Origin: Agapanthus africanus
Taxonomy: Eukaryota > Streptophyta > Magnoliopsida > Asparagales > Amaryllidaceae
Direction of reading: 5' to 3'
Length of the DNA: 64,000 nucleotides
Assembly: GCA_030015575.1 (NCBI GenBank)
Contig: JASDDO010000016.1
Coordinates: 107,465,241 to 107,529,240, forward strand
The notes beneath the pieces were generated by a model. That model saw only the letters and a program-made list of their open reading frames with translations. It did no database searches and had not been told where the DNA came from. Positions 42,565-55,261 of the stretch are shown here, piece by piece (position 1 is the stretch's first letter; each line of letters opens with the position of its first letter). Both the position numbers and the translations under genes were made by a program.

Positions 42565-45217
42565 TGTAACATTTGGAATATTTGGAAATAAATAAAATTA
42601 ATTAAGTTAATAATAAATTGGTAAATCACAAAACGGTTAAAATCAAATATGTCAATCTTCATAAGTTATATGTAATACAAATTAAATTAAAAATTTTATA
42701 TGCAAATTAAATAAGTTATAAGGGTTTTAATGATAAATTTAGCTTCATTTTAACAAAATATGTGTTTTATAATAAGTTATGTTGTGAGAGGTTTATATGT
42801 AAAAATGTAAGTTTTATGCAAATATAAGATAGTTAAGGTTTTAATTGAAAGTGGTGGAAAAGTCAAATTAGTTCAGAATTTTATTTAGATTAAAAAGAAA
42901 ATGTGGTGATAAAGCTTAACCACCTCATGCTTGCATGCACACCTTCAACCTCCACCTCCTCCTTGCATGAAACACACACACTTCAACACTTGACACCACC
43001 TCCTTAACCCTATCCCATCCTCCATTCATTTATATAGCTCATTCTCAGTTCAAAACTGAGATTAAAACTCAAAGAAATTTAAAAGAAAAGGAAATTTAAA
43101 AGAGAACAAGAAAGAACAAGAGGAAGAAGAAGAAAGAGGAGCTTGTTCTTGAGTTTTGTTCATTATCAACCTAGGAAGGACTTAGCATCTTGGAGGGTTA
43201 TTCCTACAACTAATAGGAGGGTAAATTCTTAAACTCTTTAGGTAATTTAAGTTCTGTAGATTAGTTAGATAAATTGAATAAGTCACATAATATCGTATTT
43301 TAATTAAAAATAAGCTCTGTTAAAATCTGCTAATGTTTGGAAGATAATTAACTTAATTAAACAGAGTTAAAATGATGTAGGAAACAACTAGAACAAACCA
43401 TAAAACCACGAACTAGGGGGACCGGTTTTGGGCCGGCGGCCATACATGGAATTCCGGCGTCGCCGGCCATGTTGGAAGCTAGGTGGGTGTGCTCTGTTGG
43501 GTATGTTCCAGTGTATTATCTTGGTTATTTGGGTACTGTTCAATTAAATTAGTTTCACAGTAGTTAAAATCTGGAAACATATATCGGAAAGGGTACACGT
43601 CGTGTTTTAGTTTCTGTAACAATACAGATTAAGGTTAAAATCCAGCCAGATTAAATATGTGATAGCTTGAAAAAAAATCGAATAGTATATATCTTTATGT
43701 GGGAGCGGGTGTTTGTCTTTTCCGTCGTATCGGAATAGCCGTTTTTCTTATATAAGTTAAATTGTAATTTAGATTCGGATACGAGAATTACGGAAGCAGC
43801 GAGAAAAGGGAAAGGATTAGCAATTCCGGAGTAGATTCGACCTTTCCGGTGAGTAGACTAAACATCTACCGGGGAATTTTGTAAAGATGGCGTGTTTCGC
43901 CCGAAAATTTTCTTAACTTATTGTTTTATATTGGTATGCTTAATTGATAAATCGCATTCATTATAAATATATATAAATTTCTTAGTTGTTAGAACACTTC
44001 ACAATTATCGACGAGTCATGCCACGTGCACGTCTTACATGCTACACACACCTCGTCAATATTGCTATGTCACTTTACACTTAAAAATAATACTTGTTGAC
44101 ATGAAATTAAATCATATTCCACATATCAATAATAGTAGTAAATGACATCATTTATATCATGTTAGTATATGTTTATTTCTTGTTTGGATACGAGGTAATT
44201 GAAGTATTGAGGATTTATGGTTTTAAATTTCGAATACTATCCCACAGATCTGGTAATTTTCATGATTAAGTTACATGTACATATTGAGACGTTTTTATGA
44301 TTTGGGTTTATTCCGAACCGAGTCGGTGGCTATACGGTTATGGATTTGTGGTATTTATTCCGAACCGAGTCGGTGGATATACGGTTACGGATTTACAGTG
44401 TTATCCAGACTGAGTCGGTGGGGAATACAGTCGGATACATAGAGGACTTTGTGATATCAGAATCATTCGAGGAATGATGCCTGTGAGAAAGGGAAGTTTT
44501 GTGTCGTTGATGGACACGGAGAAATGAATTTATTGAGAATAAATGATGAGATTTCAGTGGCATTATGAGCTTTACTTCATGCATTGATGATTTTTCACAG
44601 ATAATCTTACAATATACGAGTTCACATTTCAGTTAATATGATTGTCATATTTACTTTATGCACCGTTATATGTTAGTTTTATTCACTGAGTTGGCAACTC
44701 ACCCCCGTTGTGCCACAGTTCCTTACGGGGGTAGAGTGGACGGTTAGCTGCGAGGCAGAGCTCCTTTTGCAGTTGTATTTCATCTTTTGTTAGGTAGGTT
44801 ACATGTGTAGTAACCTTCCTTTTTGATTTTCTATTTTGTATCTAGAAAGTCTCCATCAATCCTGTATTTTGACTTAGAATGAGAGATTATATTTATATGG
44901 ACAGTTGAGATCTTTTGGTCATTATATCATAGTTTCTTTCATTATGAGATTCTTAATGATATTTTATATGTTTATATTCATGTTCATTGTTAATATTGTT
45001 GATCCCAACTAGGGATACAACTAAACCCAACCCTTTATACTTGTTAATAAATTAATTTCATAAATGGGGATTTTTACTTAAAAAAAAAACTAAATTTTCA
45101 TAAATAATTCCGCAATAAGGTATTTTGATCTTGGTTTTCGGCTTACTTGGATTTGTTGCATATCTTTAGATATGATACAATCTAAGTGCTGGTCACATCC
45201 AAACTTGGGTCGTGACA
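42565..45217 (+). repeat. Tekay-like element 5' LTR
   Basis: 2653 bp. It has a TATA-like TTTATATAG at about 43029-43037, a GGCCGGCG...CGCCGGCC hairpin at 43431-43468 and three tandem copies of a CCGA(A/C)C(C/T)GAGTCGGTGG word at about 44316-44420. Confidence 0.93.
43431..43468 (+). repeat. GC-rich hairpin in the Tekay-like LTR
   Basis: GGCCGGCG pairs with CGCCGGCC across a 22-nt loop. The duplicate is at 51079-51116 in the 3' LTR. It lies about 400 bp after the TATA-like site, so probably in the transcribed leader. Confidence 0.75.
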
Positions 45218-45221
45218 AAGT

Positions 45222-45233
45222 TGGTATCAAAGC
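45222..45233 (+). other. Primer-binding site, Tekay-like element
   Basis: TGGTATCAAAGC, a one-base variant of the initiator tRNA-Met complement, four bases after the LTR. Confidence 0.85.
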
Positions 45234-45491
45234 TTAGGAGCCTTACGGAATTCAGTAAGGGATTTCAATAGGTTGATGTAAGTCCAAGAGTTAGGATGAC
45301 CTTTGGTTTGATGGAGTAGGTGAATTAGGATGAATGCAGTACCGTACGTATGTTCCGCGGCATATTTACGTATCGTATTCAGCCAGCCTAACATTAGGAT
45401 GTTTATCTTGATCTATTCTTCCGTTGATTCTCCGTTATTGATTGCTTCTGTTTCTACACCTTATCAACTCTCGTTTCTTGTTCCAATTGCT

Positions 45492-48400
45492 ATGGCTACG
45501 CGGGCTAGGCGAGCCGCAGCCAGAGATGCAGCTAGGGCGAGTCCGCCTGTGACGACGACTGGTACACCGGACGTTCCGGCGGTGCATGAGCATATTGATC
45601 CTCCTCCTCCAGATCGCATGACTAGGACGGAGGAGGGTATGTTGGGATTACAGCGAGTGGTAGGACAGTTAGCTGAGGCCACTCGAGTACTGAGACCGGA
45701 TCCAGCACCGACCGTAGCAGAGTCCGAGGTACAGCCTACACAGACGGTGGCGCTTGTAGATACGAGAGTGATGGAGGTATCACTTGCAGAGTTTATGAGA
45801 TTGAGACCTCCGGTATTTACGGGGACCGATGTAGCGGAAGATCCTCAGTCTTTTCTTGATAGGATGGCGAGGATTGGCAGATCATTGCGATGTTCTGATG
45901 CGAGGTCAGTAGAACTGACTAGCTTTCATTTAGAGGGACTTGCACAGGAGTGGTGTGAGTCGATGGAGAGAGGGAGAGCTACGAGTCTTCCTCCGATGAC
46001 GTGGACCGAGTTTTCTATGGTTTTTCTTGCTAGATTTCTTCCCCAGAGTGTGAGGGACGCTAGAGCTAGCAGTTTCGAAGCGCTGAGGAAATCAGCAAGT
46101 ATGTCAGTAGCAGATTATGACTTACGATTCATCCAGCTGTCGCGATATGCCCCATACTTAGTACCTACGGAGGAGCTTCGGGTGAAGAGGTTCCTAAGGA
46201 GTTTGGACACGCAGTTGTATCTGGCGATAGGCTCCCAGCATTTTGATACATATGCGCAGGCCATGGATGCAGCAATACGAGTAGAGGAGCGTTTGAGCGA
46301 GTCAGTGGTCGTTCCGGAGCCAAAGAGGAGTAGACCAATTGTGCCGATGAATAGACAGTTTGGCAGAGAAAGAGGGTCACATCCAGGCAGATATACTCCA
46401 GGCCGCAGTGTCGGACGAGGTGGGACACAGGGCCAGATGTTCAGTTCATACCCCGATGATCAGGGGACTCCACTTACAAGTTATAATTGCGGGCGTCCAG
46501 GGCATACAGCTAGAGGGTGTACACGTTATGGTGGAACTAATACTCCACAGGTTGCTTTACCCCTTCCACCTCCCACACCGATGGCTTTACTTCCTTCCCC
46601 AGTTGGCGCTACACGCCAGGCAGTTGCACCACGAGGTCGAGGCTTTGCAGGACGTGCTCAGAGAGGTCGAGGAGATAGAGGTAGAGGACGACAGGATGCG
46701 GGCAGGGGCCAGGCACGAGTATTTGCGCTGACTCCACAGGATGCCCAGGCATCAAATGCAGTCGTGACAGGTACTCTTATTGTATGCTCATTAGAGACAC
46801 ATGTTTTATTTGATCCCGGTTCTACACATTCTTATGTATCTTCACGATTCACACTTTTGTTGGGGAAAGAGTCGTCATTATTAGAGATACCATTGGTAGT
46901 GATTACCCCAGTTGGAGATTCTTTTATAGCTCGGCACGTATTCAGATCGTGTTCGGTGCGCATTGGTGATAGAGATTCACTAGTTGATCTGATTCTCCTA
47001 GACATGTTAGATTTTGACATATTTCTTGGTATGGATTGGTTAGCCGCTTGTCATGCATATGTAGATTGTCGAGGAAAAACGGTTAGATTTTGTTTTCCAG
47101 GTAAACCGGTGTTTGTTGTGCAGGGGGATTTCAAGTTAATCCCTGTCAACATGATTTCTGCTCTTTGTGCGGGGCGACTCTTGAAAAAGGGTTGTCATGG
47201 GTTCTTGGCCTTCATTCAGGACTTAGGGGTCACGGAGGTTCCATTGGATCAAATTCCGATTATACGAGAATTTCCTGAGGTATTTCCTGCTGAGTTACCA
47301 GGATTGCCACCCGATCGCGACATCGAATTTTGTATCGACTTGATTCCGGGTGCGGGGCCTATTTCTATACCACCCTATCGAATGGCACCGACGGAATTGA
47401 AGGAACTCAAAAGCCAATTGCAAGAGTTGTTAGATAGAGGACTTGTTCGTCCCAGTGTTTCACCGTGGGGAGCTCCTGTCTTATTGGTTAAAAAGAAGGA
47501 CGGTAGTATGAGAATGTGCATTGACTACCGACAGTTAAATCGCGTCACTGTGCGAAACAGGTATCCATTACCATGTATAGATGATTTGTTCGATCAGTTG
47601 CAAGGAGCTGGGTTTTTCTCGAAGATTGACTTGAGGTCAGGGTATCATCAGTTGAGGGTTCAGAAGGACGATATTCCGAAGACGGCGTTTCGTACGAGAT
47701 ATGGGCATTATGAATTTTTGGTCATGTCGTTCGGACTCACCAACGCCCCAGCAGCGTTTATGGATATGATGAACCGTATCTTTAGACCATTTATCGATCG
47801 GTTTATTATAGTATTCATAGATGATATTCTTGTATATTCTCGTAGTCAGACGGAGCACGAGCAACATTTACGTATCACATTGCAGACCTTGAAGGAGCAT
47901 CAGCTGTATGCAAAATTTTCTAAGTGTGCTTTTTGGCTCGACAGTGTGGAGTTCTTGGGTCACATAGTTACGAGAGAAGGTATATGTGTGGACCCAAAGA
48001 AGATTGAAGCGGTACAACACTGGCCCAGGCCTATGTCAGTTACGGAGGTTCGGAGTTTCTTAGGTCTGGCAGGTTATTACAGACGCTTCGTGCAGGATTT
48101 CTCACGGATAGCAGCACCTTTGACAGGATTGACTAGGAAGGAAGTTCCATTTCAGTGGACAGATGCGTGTGAGCAAAGTTTCCAACAGTTGAAGACGCGT
48201 TTGACGACTGCACCTGTATTATCTTTACCTTCCGGGTCAGGGGGTTTCGTCGTGTATTGTGATACTTCTAGAGTGGGTCTAGGCTGTGTGTTGATGCAAC
48301 ACGGCAGAGTTATAGCTTATGCTTCTCGACAGTTGAAGAGGCATGAACAAAACTACCCCACTCATGATCTAGAGATGGCTGCTGTAGTATTCGCATTGAA

Positions 48401-50201
48401 GATTTGGAGACATTACTTGTATGGAGAATCGTGTCAAATATTCACAGATTATAAAAGCTTAAGGTATATCTTTCAGCAGAGAGATCTGAACCTAAGGCAG
48501 CGTAGATGGATGGAACTGGTGAAAGATTACGATTGTGAGATCTTGTACCATCCAGGCAAGGCGAATGTTGTAGCAGATGCCTTGAGTAGGAGGCCTGGAG
48601 GTTGCTTATCTCATTTGAGCATTTTGCAGAGACAGTCTTCTACAGACTGGCAGATCTTATGTGATAGTCATATACAGTTTGAGTTCACGTCAGCAGGAGG
48701 CCAGCTAGCACATGTTCGCACCAGAACTCAGTTATTAGATCGCATTCGAGAGGCGCAGCCCACAGATACTCGTATGATGGAGATTATGGATCAGGTTAGG
48801 CAGGGCAGGGAAACGGAATTCGTGATTGATGATCATGGAGCATTACGTTTTAGGACTCGTCTCTGTGTACCAGATTCGGATGGATTGAGGCGTGAGATTT
48901 TAGAGGAGGCCACAGATCACCATACAGTATTCATCCTGATTCCACCAAAATGTATCGTGACTTGAAAGATGTTTATTGGTGGGAAGGAATGAAGAGGGAC
49001 ATTGCAGAATATGTTTCAAGATGCTTGACTTGTCAGCAAGTCAAAGTAGAACACCAGAGACCAGCCGGGGAGCTGCAGCCCTTACCCATTCCAGTGTGGA
49101 AATGGGAACAGATTTCCATGGATTTTGTGGTGGGTCTACCCAGGACTAGCAGAGGGTATGATTCCATTTGGGTGATTGTAGATAGATTGACAAAGGCCGC
49201 TCATTTTCTTCCAGTAAAGACGACGTATGGATTTGCTCAGTATGCACAGGTTTATAACGATGAGATTGTACGTCTACATGGAGTGCCGACATGCATAGTA
49301 TCAGATCGGGGTACCCAGTTCACTAGTAGGCTATGGCAGAAACTTCAGGACGCTCTTGGTACACGGCTAAGTTTTAAGTACAGCTTTCCACCCACAGACA
49401 GACGGTCAGTCGGAGCGGACCATTCAGATACTAGAGGATATGCTTCGGTCTTGTAGCCTAGATTTTGGTGGCAGTTGGGATCGTCACCTACCTTTGGTAG
49501 AATTCTCGTACAACAACAGTTTTCAGGAGACGATCCAGATGGCACCCTTTGAAACCTTGTATGGAAGGAAATGTCGATCACCCATTTGCTGGACGGAACT
49601 TAGCGAGAGTGGCATTTTGGGACCGCAGATAGTACAGGAGACTACAGAGAAGATTCTTTTGATCCGAGATAGAATGAAAGCGGCTCAATGTAGACAGAAG
49701 TCATACGCAGATCGACGACGATGTAAACTCGAGTTTGATGTGGGAGATCATGTATTCCTTCGAGTATCTCCAATGAAAGGTGTGATACGCTTCGGGAAGA
49801 AAGGGAAGCTCAGCCCCAAATATGTTGGACCTTACGAGATTTTAGAGAGGGTGGGCGTTGTAGCTTATCGGTTAGCACTTCCACCTAGTTTTCCCGACGT
49901 GCATCCGGTGTTCCACGTTTCGATGCTTCGCAGATATCTTCACGATCCATCTCACGCGATCCAGCATCAGACCTTACAGCTTGAGCCAGATTTATCCTAC
50001 ACAGTGCAGCCAGTCGCTATTCTTGACAGGCAGGCAAAGCAACTACGATCAAGGATACTTCCGTCTGTAAAGGTTCTCTGGTAAGGAAAGAATCGCGAGG
50101 AGATTACTTGGGAGACGGTGGACGCAATGCGAAAGAAATTTTCACATCTTTTCGTAGGTATGTCTAGTAATTATTTAAATTCGGGGACCGAATTTTCTTA
50201 A
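45492..50201 (+). pseudogene. Tekay-like Gag-Pol polyprotein (two frameshifts, one stop)
   Basis: The start is ATG 45492 ([20 protein letters not shown]); an upstream in-frame ATG at 45330 lies in the leader. Gag: [19 protein letters not shown] core. The zinc knuckle [14 protein letters not shown] has serine where the first cysteine belongs. Protease: [45 protein letters not shown] and the intact catalytic FIDDILVYS. RNase [16 protein letters not shown] and DALSRR. A one-base deletion near 48912 shifts frame before the integrase zinc finger; integrase follows at 48950 (CLTCQQVKVEHQRP, DFVVGLPRTSRGYDSIWVIV, IVSDRGTQF). A one-base insertion in the T/A run at about 49374 shifts frame again, resuming at 49440-50084. 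A TAA at 50082-50084 falls inside the chromodomain-like end, and sense continues to 50201. Confidence 0.92.
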
Positions 50202-50212
50202 GGGGGGGATAT
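50200..50212 (+). other. Polypurine tract, Tekay-like element
   Basis: AAGGGGGGGATAT directly before the 3' LTR TGTAAC. Confidence 0.85.
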
Positions 50213-52863
50213 TGTAACTTTTGGAATATTTAGAAATAAATAAAATTAATTAAGTTAATAATAAATTGGTAAATCACAAAACGGTTAAAATCAAATATGT
50301 CAATCTTCATAAGTTATATGTAATACAAATTAAATTAAAAATTTTATATGCAAGTTAAATAAGTTATAAGGGTTTTAATGATAAATTTAGCTTCATTTTA
50401 ACAAAATATGTGTTTTATAATAAGTTATGTTGTGAGGGGTTTATATGTAAAAATGTAAGTTTTATGCAAATATAAGATAGTTAAGGTTTTAATTGAAAGT
50501 GGTGGAAAAGTCAAATTAGTTCAGAATTTTATTTAGATTAAAAAGAAAATGTGATGATAAAGCTTAACCACCTCATGCTTGCATGCACACCTTCAACCTC
50601 CACCTGCTCCTTGCATGAAACACACACACTTCAACACTTGACACCACCTCCTTAACCCTATCCCTTCCTCCATTCATTTATATAGCTCATTCTCAGTTCA
50701 AAACTGAGATTAAAACTCAAAGAAATTTAAAAGAAAAGGAAATTTAAAAGAGAACAAGAAAGAACAAGAGGAAGAAGAAGAAAGAGGAGCTTGTTCTTGA
50801 GTTTTGTTCATCATCAAACTAGGAAGGACTTAGCATCTTGGAAGGTTATTCCTACAACTAATTGGAGGGTAAATTCTTAAACTCTTTAGGTAATTTAAGT
50901 TCTGTAGATTAGTTAGATAAATTGAATAAGTCACATAATATCGTATTTTAATTAAAAATAAGCTCTGTTAAAATCTGCTAATGTTTGGAAGATAATTAAC
51001 TTAATTAAACAGAGTTAAAATGATGTAGGAAACAACTAGAACAAACCATAAAACCATGAACCAGGGGGACCGGTTTTGGGCCGGCGGCCATACATGGAAT
51101 TCCGGCGTCGCCGGCCATGTTGGAAGCTAGGTAGGTGTGCTCTGTTGGGTATGTTCCAGTGTATTATCTTGGTTATTTGGGTACTGTTTAATTAAATTAG
51201 TTTCACAGTAGTTAAAATCTGGAAACATATATCGGAAAGGGTACACGTCGCGTTTTAGTTTCTGTAACAATACAGATTAAGGTTAAAATCCAGCCAGATT
51301 AAGTATGTGATAGCTTGAAAAAAAATCGAATACTATATATCTTATGTGGGAGCGGGTGTTTGTCTTTTCCGTCGTATCGGAATAGCCGTTTTTCTTATAT
51401 AAGTTAAATTGTAATTTAGATTCGGATACGAGAATTACGGAAGCAGCGAGAAAAGGGAAAGGATTAGCAATTCCGGAGTAGATTCGACCTTTCCGGTGAG
51501 TAGACTAAATATCTACCGGGGAATTTTGTAAAGATGGCGTGTTTCGCCCGAAAATTTTCTTAACTTATTGTTTTATATTGGTATGCTTAATTGATAAATC
51601 AAATTCATTATAAATATATATAAATTGCTTAGTTGTTAGAACACTTCACAATTATCGACGAGTCATGCCACGTGCACGTCTTACATGCTACACACACCTC
51701 GTCGATATTGCTATGTCACTTTACACTTAAAAATAATACTTGTTGACATGAAATTAAATCATATTCCACATATCAATAATAGTAGTAAATGACATCATTT
51801 ATATCATGTTAGTATATGTTTATTTCTTGTTTGGATACGAGGTAATTGAAGTATTGAGGATTTATGGTTTTAAATTTCGAATACTATCCCACAGATCTGG
51901 TAATTTTCATGATTAAGTTACATGTACATATTGAGACGTTTTTATGATTTGGGTTTATTCCGAACCGAGTCGGTGGCTATACGGTTACGGATTTGTGGTT
52001 TTTATTCCGAACTGAGTCGGTGGATATACGGTTACGGATTTACAGTGTTATCCAGACTGAGTTGGTGGGGAATACAGTCGGATACATAGAGGACTTTGTG
52101 ATATCAGAATCATTCGAGGAATGATGCCTGTGAGAAAGGGAAGTTTTGTGTCGTTGATGGACACGGAGAAATGAATTTATTGAGAATAAATGATGAGATT
52201 TCAGTGGCATTATGAGCTTTACTTCATACATTGATGATTTTTCACAGATAATCATACATTATACGAGTTCACATTTCAGTTAATATGATTGTCATATTTA
52301 CTTTATTCACCGTTATATGTTAGTTTTATTCATTGAGTTGGCAACTCACCCCCGTTGTGCCACAGTTCCTTGCAGGGGTAGAGTGGACGGTTAGGTGCGA
52401 GGCAGAGCTCCTTTTGCAGTTGTATTTCATCTTTTGTTAGGTAGGTTACATGTGTAGTAACCTTCCTTTTTGATTTTGTATTTTGTATCTAGAAAGTCTC
52501 CATCAATCCTGTATTTTGACTTAGAATGAGAGATTATGTTTATATGGACAGTTGAGATCTTTTGGTCATTATATCATAGTTTCTTTCATTATGAGATTCT
52601 TAATGATATTTTATATGTTTATATTCATGTTCATTGTTAATATTGTTGATCCCAACTAGGGATACAACTAAACCCAACCCTTTATACTTGTTAATAAATT
52701 AATTTCATAAATGGGGATTTTTACTTAAAAAAAAACTAAATTTTCATAAATAATTCCGCAATAAGGTATTTTGATCTTGGTTTTCGGCTTACTTGGATTT
52801 GTTGCATATCTTTAGATATGATACAATCTAAGTGCCGGTCACATCCAAACTTGGGTCGTGACA
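50213..52863 (+). repeat. Tekay-like element 3' LTR
   Basis: 2651 bp, partner of 42565-45217 with scattered substitutions. TSD TAATC follows. Confidence 0.95.
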
Positions 52864-52962
52864 TAATCCGACTGAAAATACAAAAAAACATTGTTATTAG
52901 ATTGCAAGTGTTAATAATAAATATATTGGATAAATCAAATAAAAATATATATTAATACGTAC

Positions 52963-53136
52963 CCGAGCCTGATCAAAGAAGAGGGCGAATGAGCGCCGGT
53001 GCTGCTCGCCCCACTCAACGTGAAGTGGATAGTTCTTCACGAGCCGGCTCTCGTCCCCCATATACCGGCCGAACCTCTCGACATGAGGACCGGTATAGCG
53101 ATAGTTAAGGGTAAAAAAGATGGGGAATGCTGCCTC
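52963..53136 (-). CDS. CACTA gene exon, 5' side cut by copia-2
   Basis: 58 codons in one frame from the copia-2 boundary (EAAFPIFFTLNYRYTGPH) to FALFFDQAR, then a good donor GTACGT at 52957-52962. Sequence beyond 53136 on this strand is copia-2 LTR, so the exon is interrupted, not started, there. Confidence 0.6.
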
Positions 53137-55246
53137 TGTAAGTCCACGTTGCTCACCCCGGTTCTTACGGGGAGGCGGAAACGGCGAAAAACAAGAATTT
53201 GGCGCAAGGCAACATGGACTTAAAGCACGGATCTTTGCTAAACTAGAAACTAGCAAACAAGTAGAGGCTTTAACTACTATGCTGTAGAAAATATACCTCA
53301 CGGAACCGGTCCTTCGGGTCTTCTCTCCGCTGTCTGGCTCGTCCATCCAAGCTCCAAGTGTCGATCCAGATCTTGGGCACCTCCGCGGCCTTCTTGAGTC
53401 GAAGACGATCCACCCGAGAGATGTACACCGAGCTCCACCTCGAGCCGAGGCAACTAGGGCAAAAAGATTGCTAGTCAAGAAGCCCTAGGATGTGTAGAGG
53501 AGATGTATGGATGTGTTTGTCTTTGTGGGATCTTTTTCTCTCAACACATGAGATCAAGAGGAGGAAGAAGGAGGAGAACTTAGCAACCATGAGAGATTTT
53601 CTTTTCTTCTCACTTTCAAGAGAGAGAGAGTGAGAAAAGAGAAATGAAATTGTTAACTAAAGAAAAAGCTAACCATGGTTGCAATAATACACAAAAGCTA
53701 TCATTACAAATCCTATCATGATAAAGTTGATGGCACTAATGACTTGACCATTTTCATAACAAAAAGAAAATGAAAACCAAAGAATACTTTAGACCTTTCA
53801 AGAAGATCCTAGTCAACTTTGGTCAAATGGTCAACAAAGTCAAGATGGTCAAATGGTCAAAGCAATTAGCCATAACATAATTATCAATAAAAGGATTAGT
53901 AATGATGTTCCCGGCTCATAAAGGTTTTGACCGAACCAACTGCCAAAACCCTAATGAGGCATCTCCTCCCTCTCCGCTCCGCAAAACTGTGCATACACAC
54001 CCGCATCCGCATTCTGTAGAATGCGAATGCACAGAAGACAAAACAAATCCATCCGCGCAATACTAGGATCCGGCTTAAACCAAAGCCCACTAGTATTGCC
54101 TGCCCGAACAGCATACGTACACAAGTGCACGTAACTGATCGCAGCCCTACCGTAAAACCATACGGCCTCTACACGTTTCGCTCAGTGCAGGGAAACTCTC
54201 TGTGTGGGACTCCAAAGACTCGACACTATGCTGTCAGTGGGTTTAACCACAGACCGCAAGCGGCACTAGCTGTACGTAATGGTCCCCAGGTAGATGTCGA
54301 TAAGAAGGCCGATGAGGTAAACCCATCCGAACTCCTACTGAGCCTGTATGTGACAATCTCCGTACAGTCCGGTCTGTTCGTCTGATACATCGCATGGCGG
54401 GCCTAGGGGGCGGTAAACGTCAGTCCCCTAATAGCGGTACAAGTCGTGTCGGAGTGAAGCCCGGAACACCCTGAGATAACACTGGAAACCTACCAGTATA
54501 TCTCGCTTTCCCTGGCCAGGGACTACTCGTGTAATGGCTCTCCTAGACACAGCACGATGTCAACCCCCAATACCGGGAGAGATGAATCCTGTCTAACCGT
54601 CACTGCCTCCAAGTGCTTCGGAACTGCACCCAACTACTACCTGTTTGCACGACTCCTATGAGCCGTGGTAGGGTAGTAATCTAAGTACAGTGGGAACACA
54701 CTCGAGGCGAAGTGACAGTGTCAAGTCAGCGGACTAAGCTGTACTCATGTCACCTGGGAACTGATAACTGACGATAGGTATAATACCAACCAACAGTTCC
54801 CGACGAGTCCTGTCCAGTGTACTCGTAACCTAACGAGCACCCGCATACTATCTCCAGTACGACGTACTGATGGCTGTGGGACAGACCATCTCCCCTGCTG
54901 GGATGAGAAGCGTATACGCTAGTCTACTCCGGAGTATCGATGCCCTGTCTCGATAGTCCTACGACTAGGGACCTGTATAAGGATGTGCTTATAGATTACC
55001 CAGCCCCCACGAGTGTGACTGCTATCACAACGCTGGTAATCAAGCAAAGATCCTAAGGGCTCTACTAATATGTATAAGCGATATGCTAAAAGAAACACAT
55101 GCACATATTGAAGTAGAAACAAACCAAGTAGCATACTACCATTTTGAGCAAGATTTTCTATACAACTGTGAATATCCCAAGCTTCCATTAAGTAATATAC
55201 AAGCTAGTATGATACAGTAATGGCCTCTAGGGCATATACACTAACA
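53137..55246 (-). repeat. copia-2 3' LTR
   Basis: 2110 bp, TGTAAGTCCACG...CTAACA on the plus strand. The half nearest pol aligns well with the copia-1 LTR. Confidence 0.9.
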
Positions 55247-55261
55247 ATCTCCCACTTGCAC
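55247..55261 (-). other. Polypurine tract, copia-2
   Basis: The minus strand reads GTGCAAGTGGGAGAT before the LTR, identical to copia-1 and the inner element. Confidence 0.85.

Larger units (their letters stand above)
42565..52863 (+). mobile_element. Tekay/Del-like chromovirus (Ty3) LTR retrotransposon
   Basis: The LTRs are 42565-45217 (2653 bp) and 50213-52863 (2651 bp), TGTAAC...GTGACA. The TSD TAATC lies at 42560-42564 and 52864-52868. The PBS is TGGTATCAAAGC at 45222 and the PPT AAGGGGGGGATAT is at 50200-50212. The coding region 45492-50201 has the order Gag, protease, RT, RNase H, integrase and a C-terminal chromodomain-like segment, as in Tekay/Del. Two frameshifts and one stop break it. 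The LTRs are very similar by eye, so insertion was recent. It landed three bases inside an exon of the CACTA gene. Confidence 0.94.
12988..53136 (-). pseudogene. CACTA-encoded Ptta/En/Spm (Transposase_24-like) gene, split by insertions
   Basis: Six exon pieces can be placed on the minus strand: 53136-52963, 52871-52869 plus 42564-42304 (one exon split by the Tekay insertion), 42212-42112, 42016-41888, 13786-13526 and 13284-12988. Each has a plausible GT donor and/or AG acceptor. Segment order fits the family: a tryptophan-centred region (VETWPLLCEYFDSQRKQ), an NTENRKSAKR segment, a 'H-G-T-...-T-G-E-L' stretch, a coiled coil (RRVQQELESLRATVQELKEM) and an Ala/Pro/Gln-rich tail. One junction (42112 to 42016) does not keep frame with the canonical sites chosen, so there is a frameshift or my splice site is wrong. 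The 5' part lies beyond copia-2. The product of such genes is thought to bind transposon ends. Confidence 0.6.

Noticed and set aside
45330-45491. Upstream in-frame extension of the Tekay Gag
   Set aside because: It lies in the leader just after the PBS and has hydrophobic, non-Gag-like sequence; ATG 45492 starts a typical Gag.
52897-53478. Minus-strand ORF of 193 codons
   Set aside because: It fuses copia-2 LTR sequence (53137 onward) to a CACTA exon and an intron; only 52963-53136 is coding.
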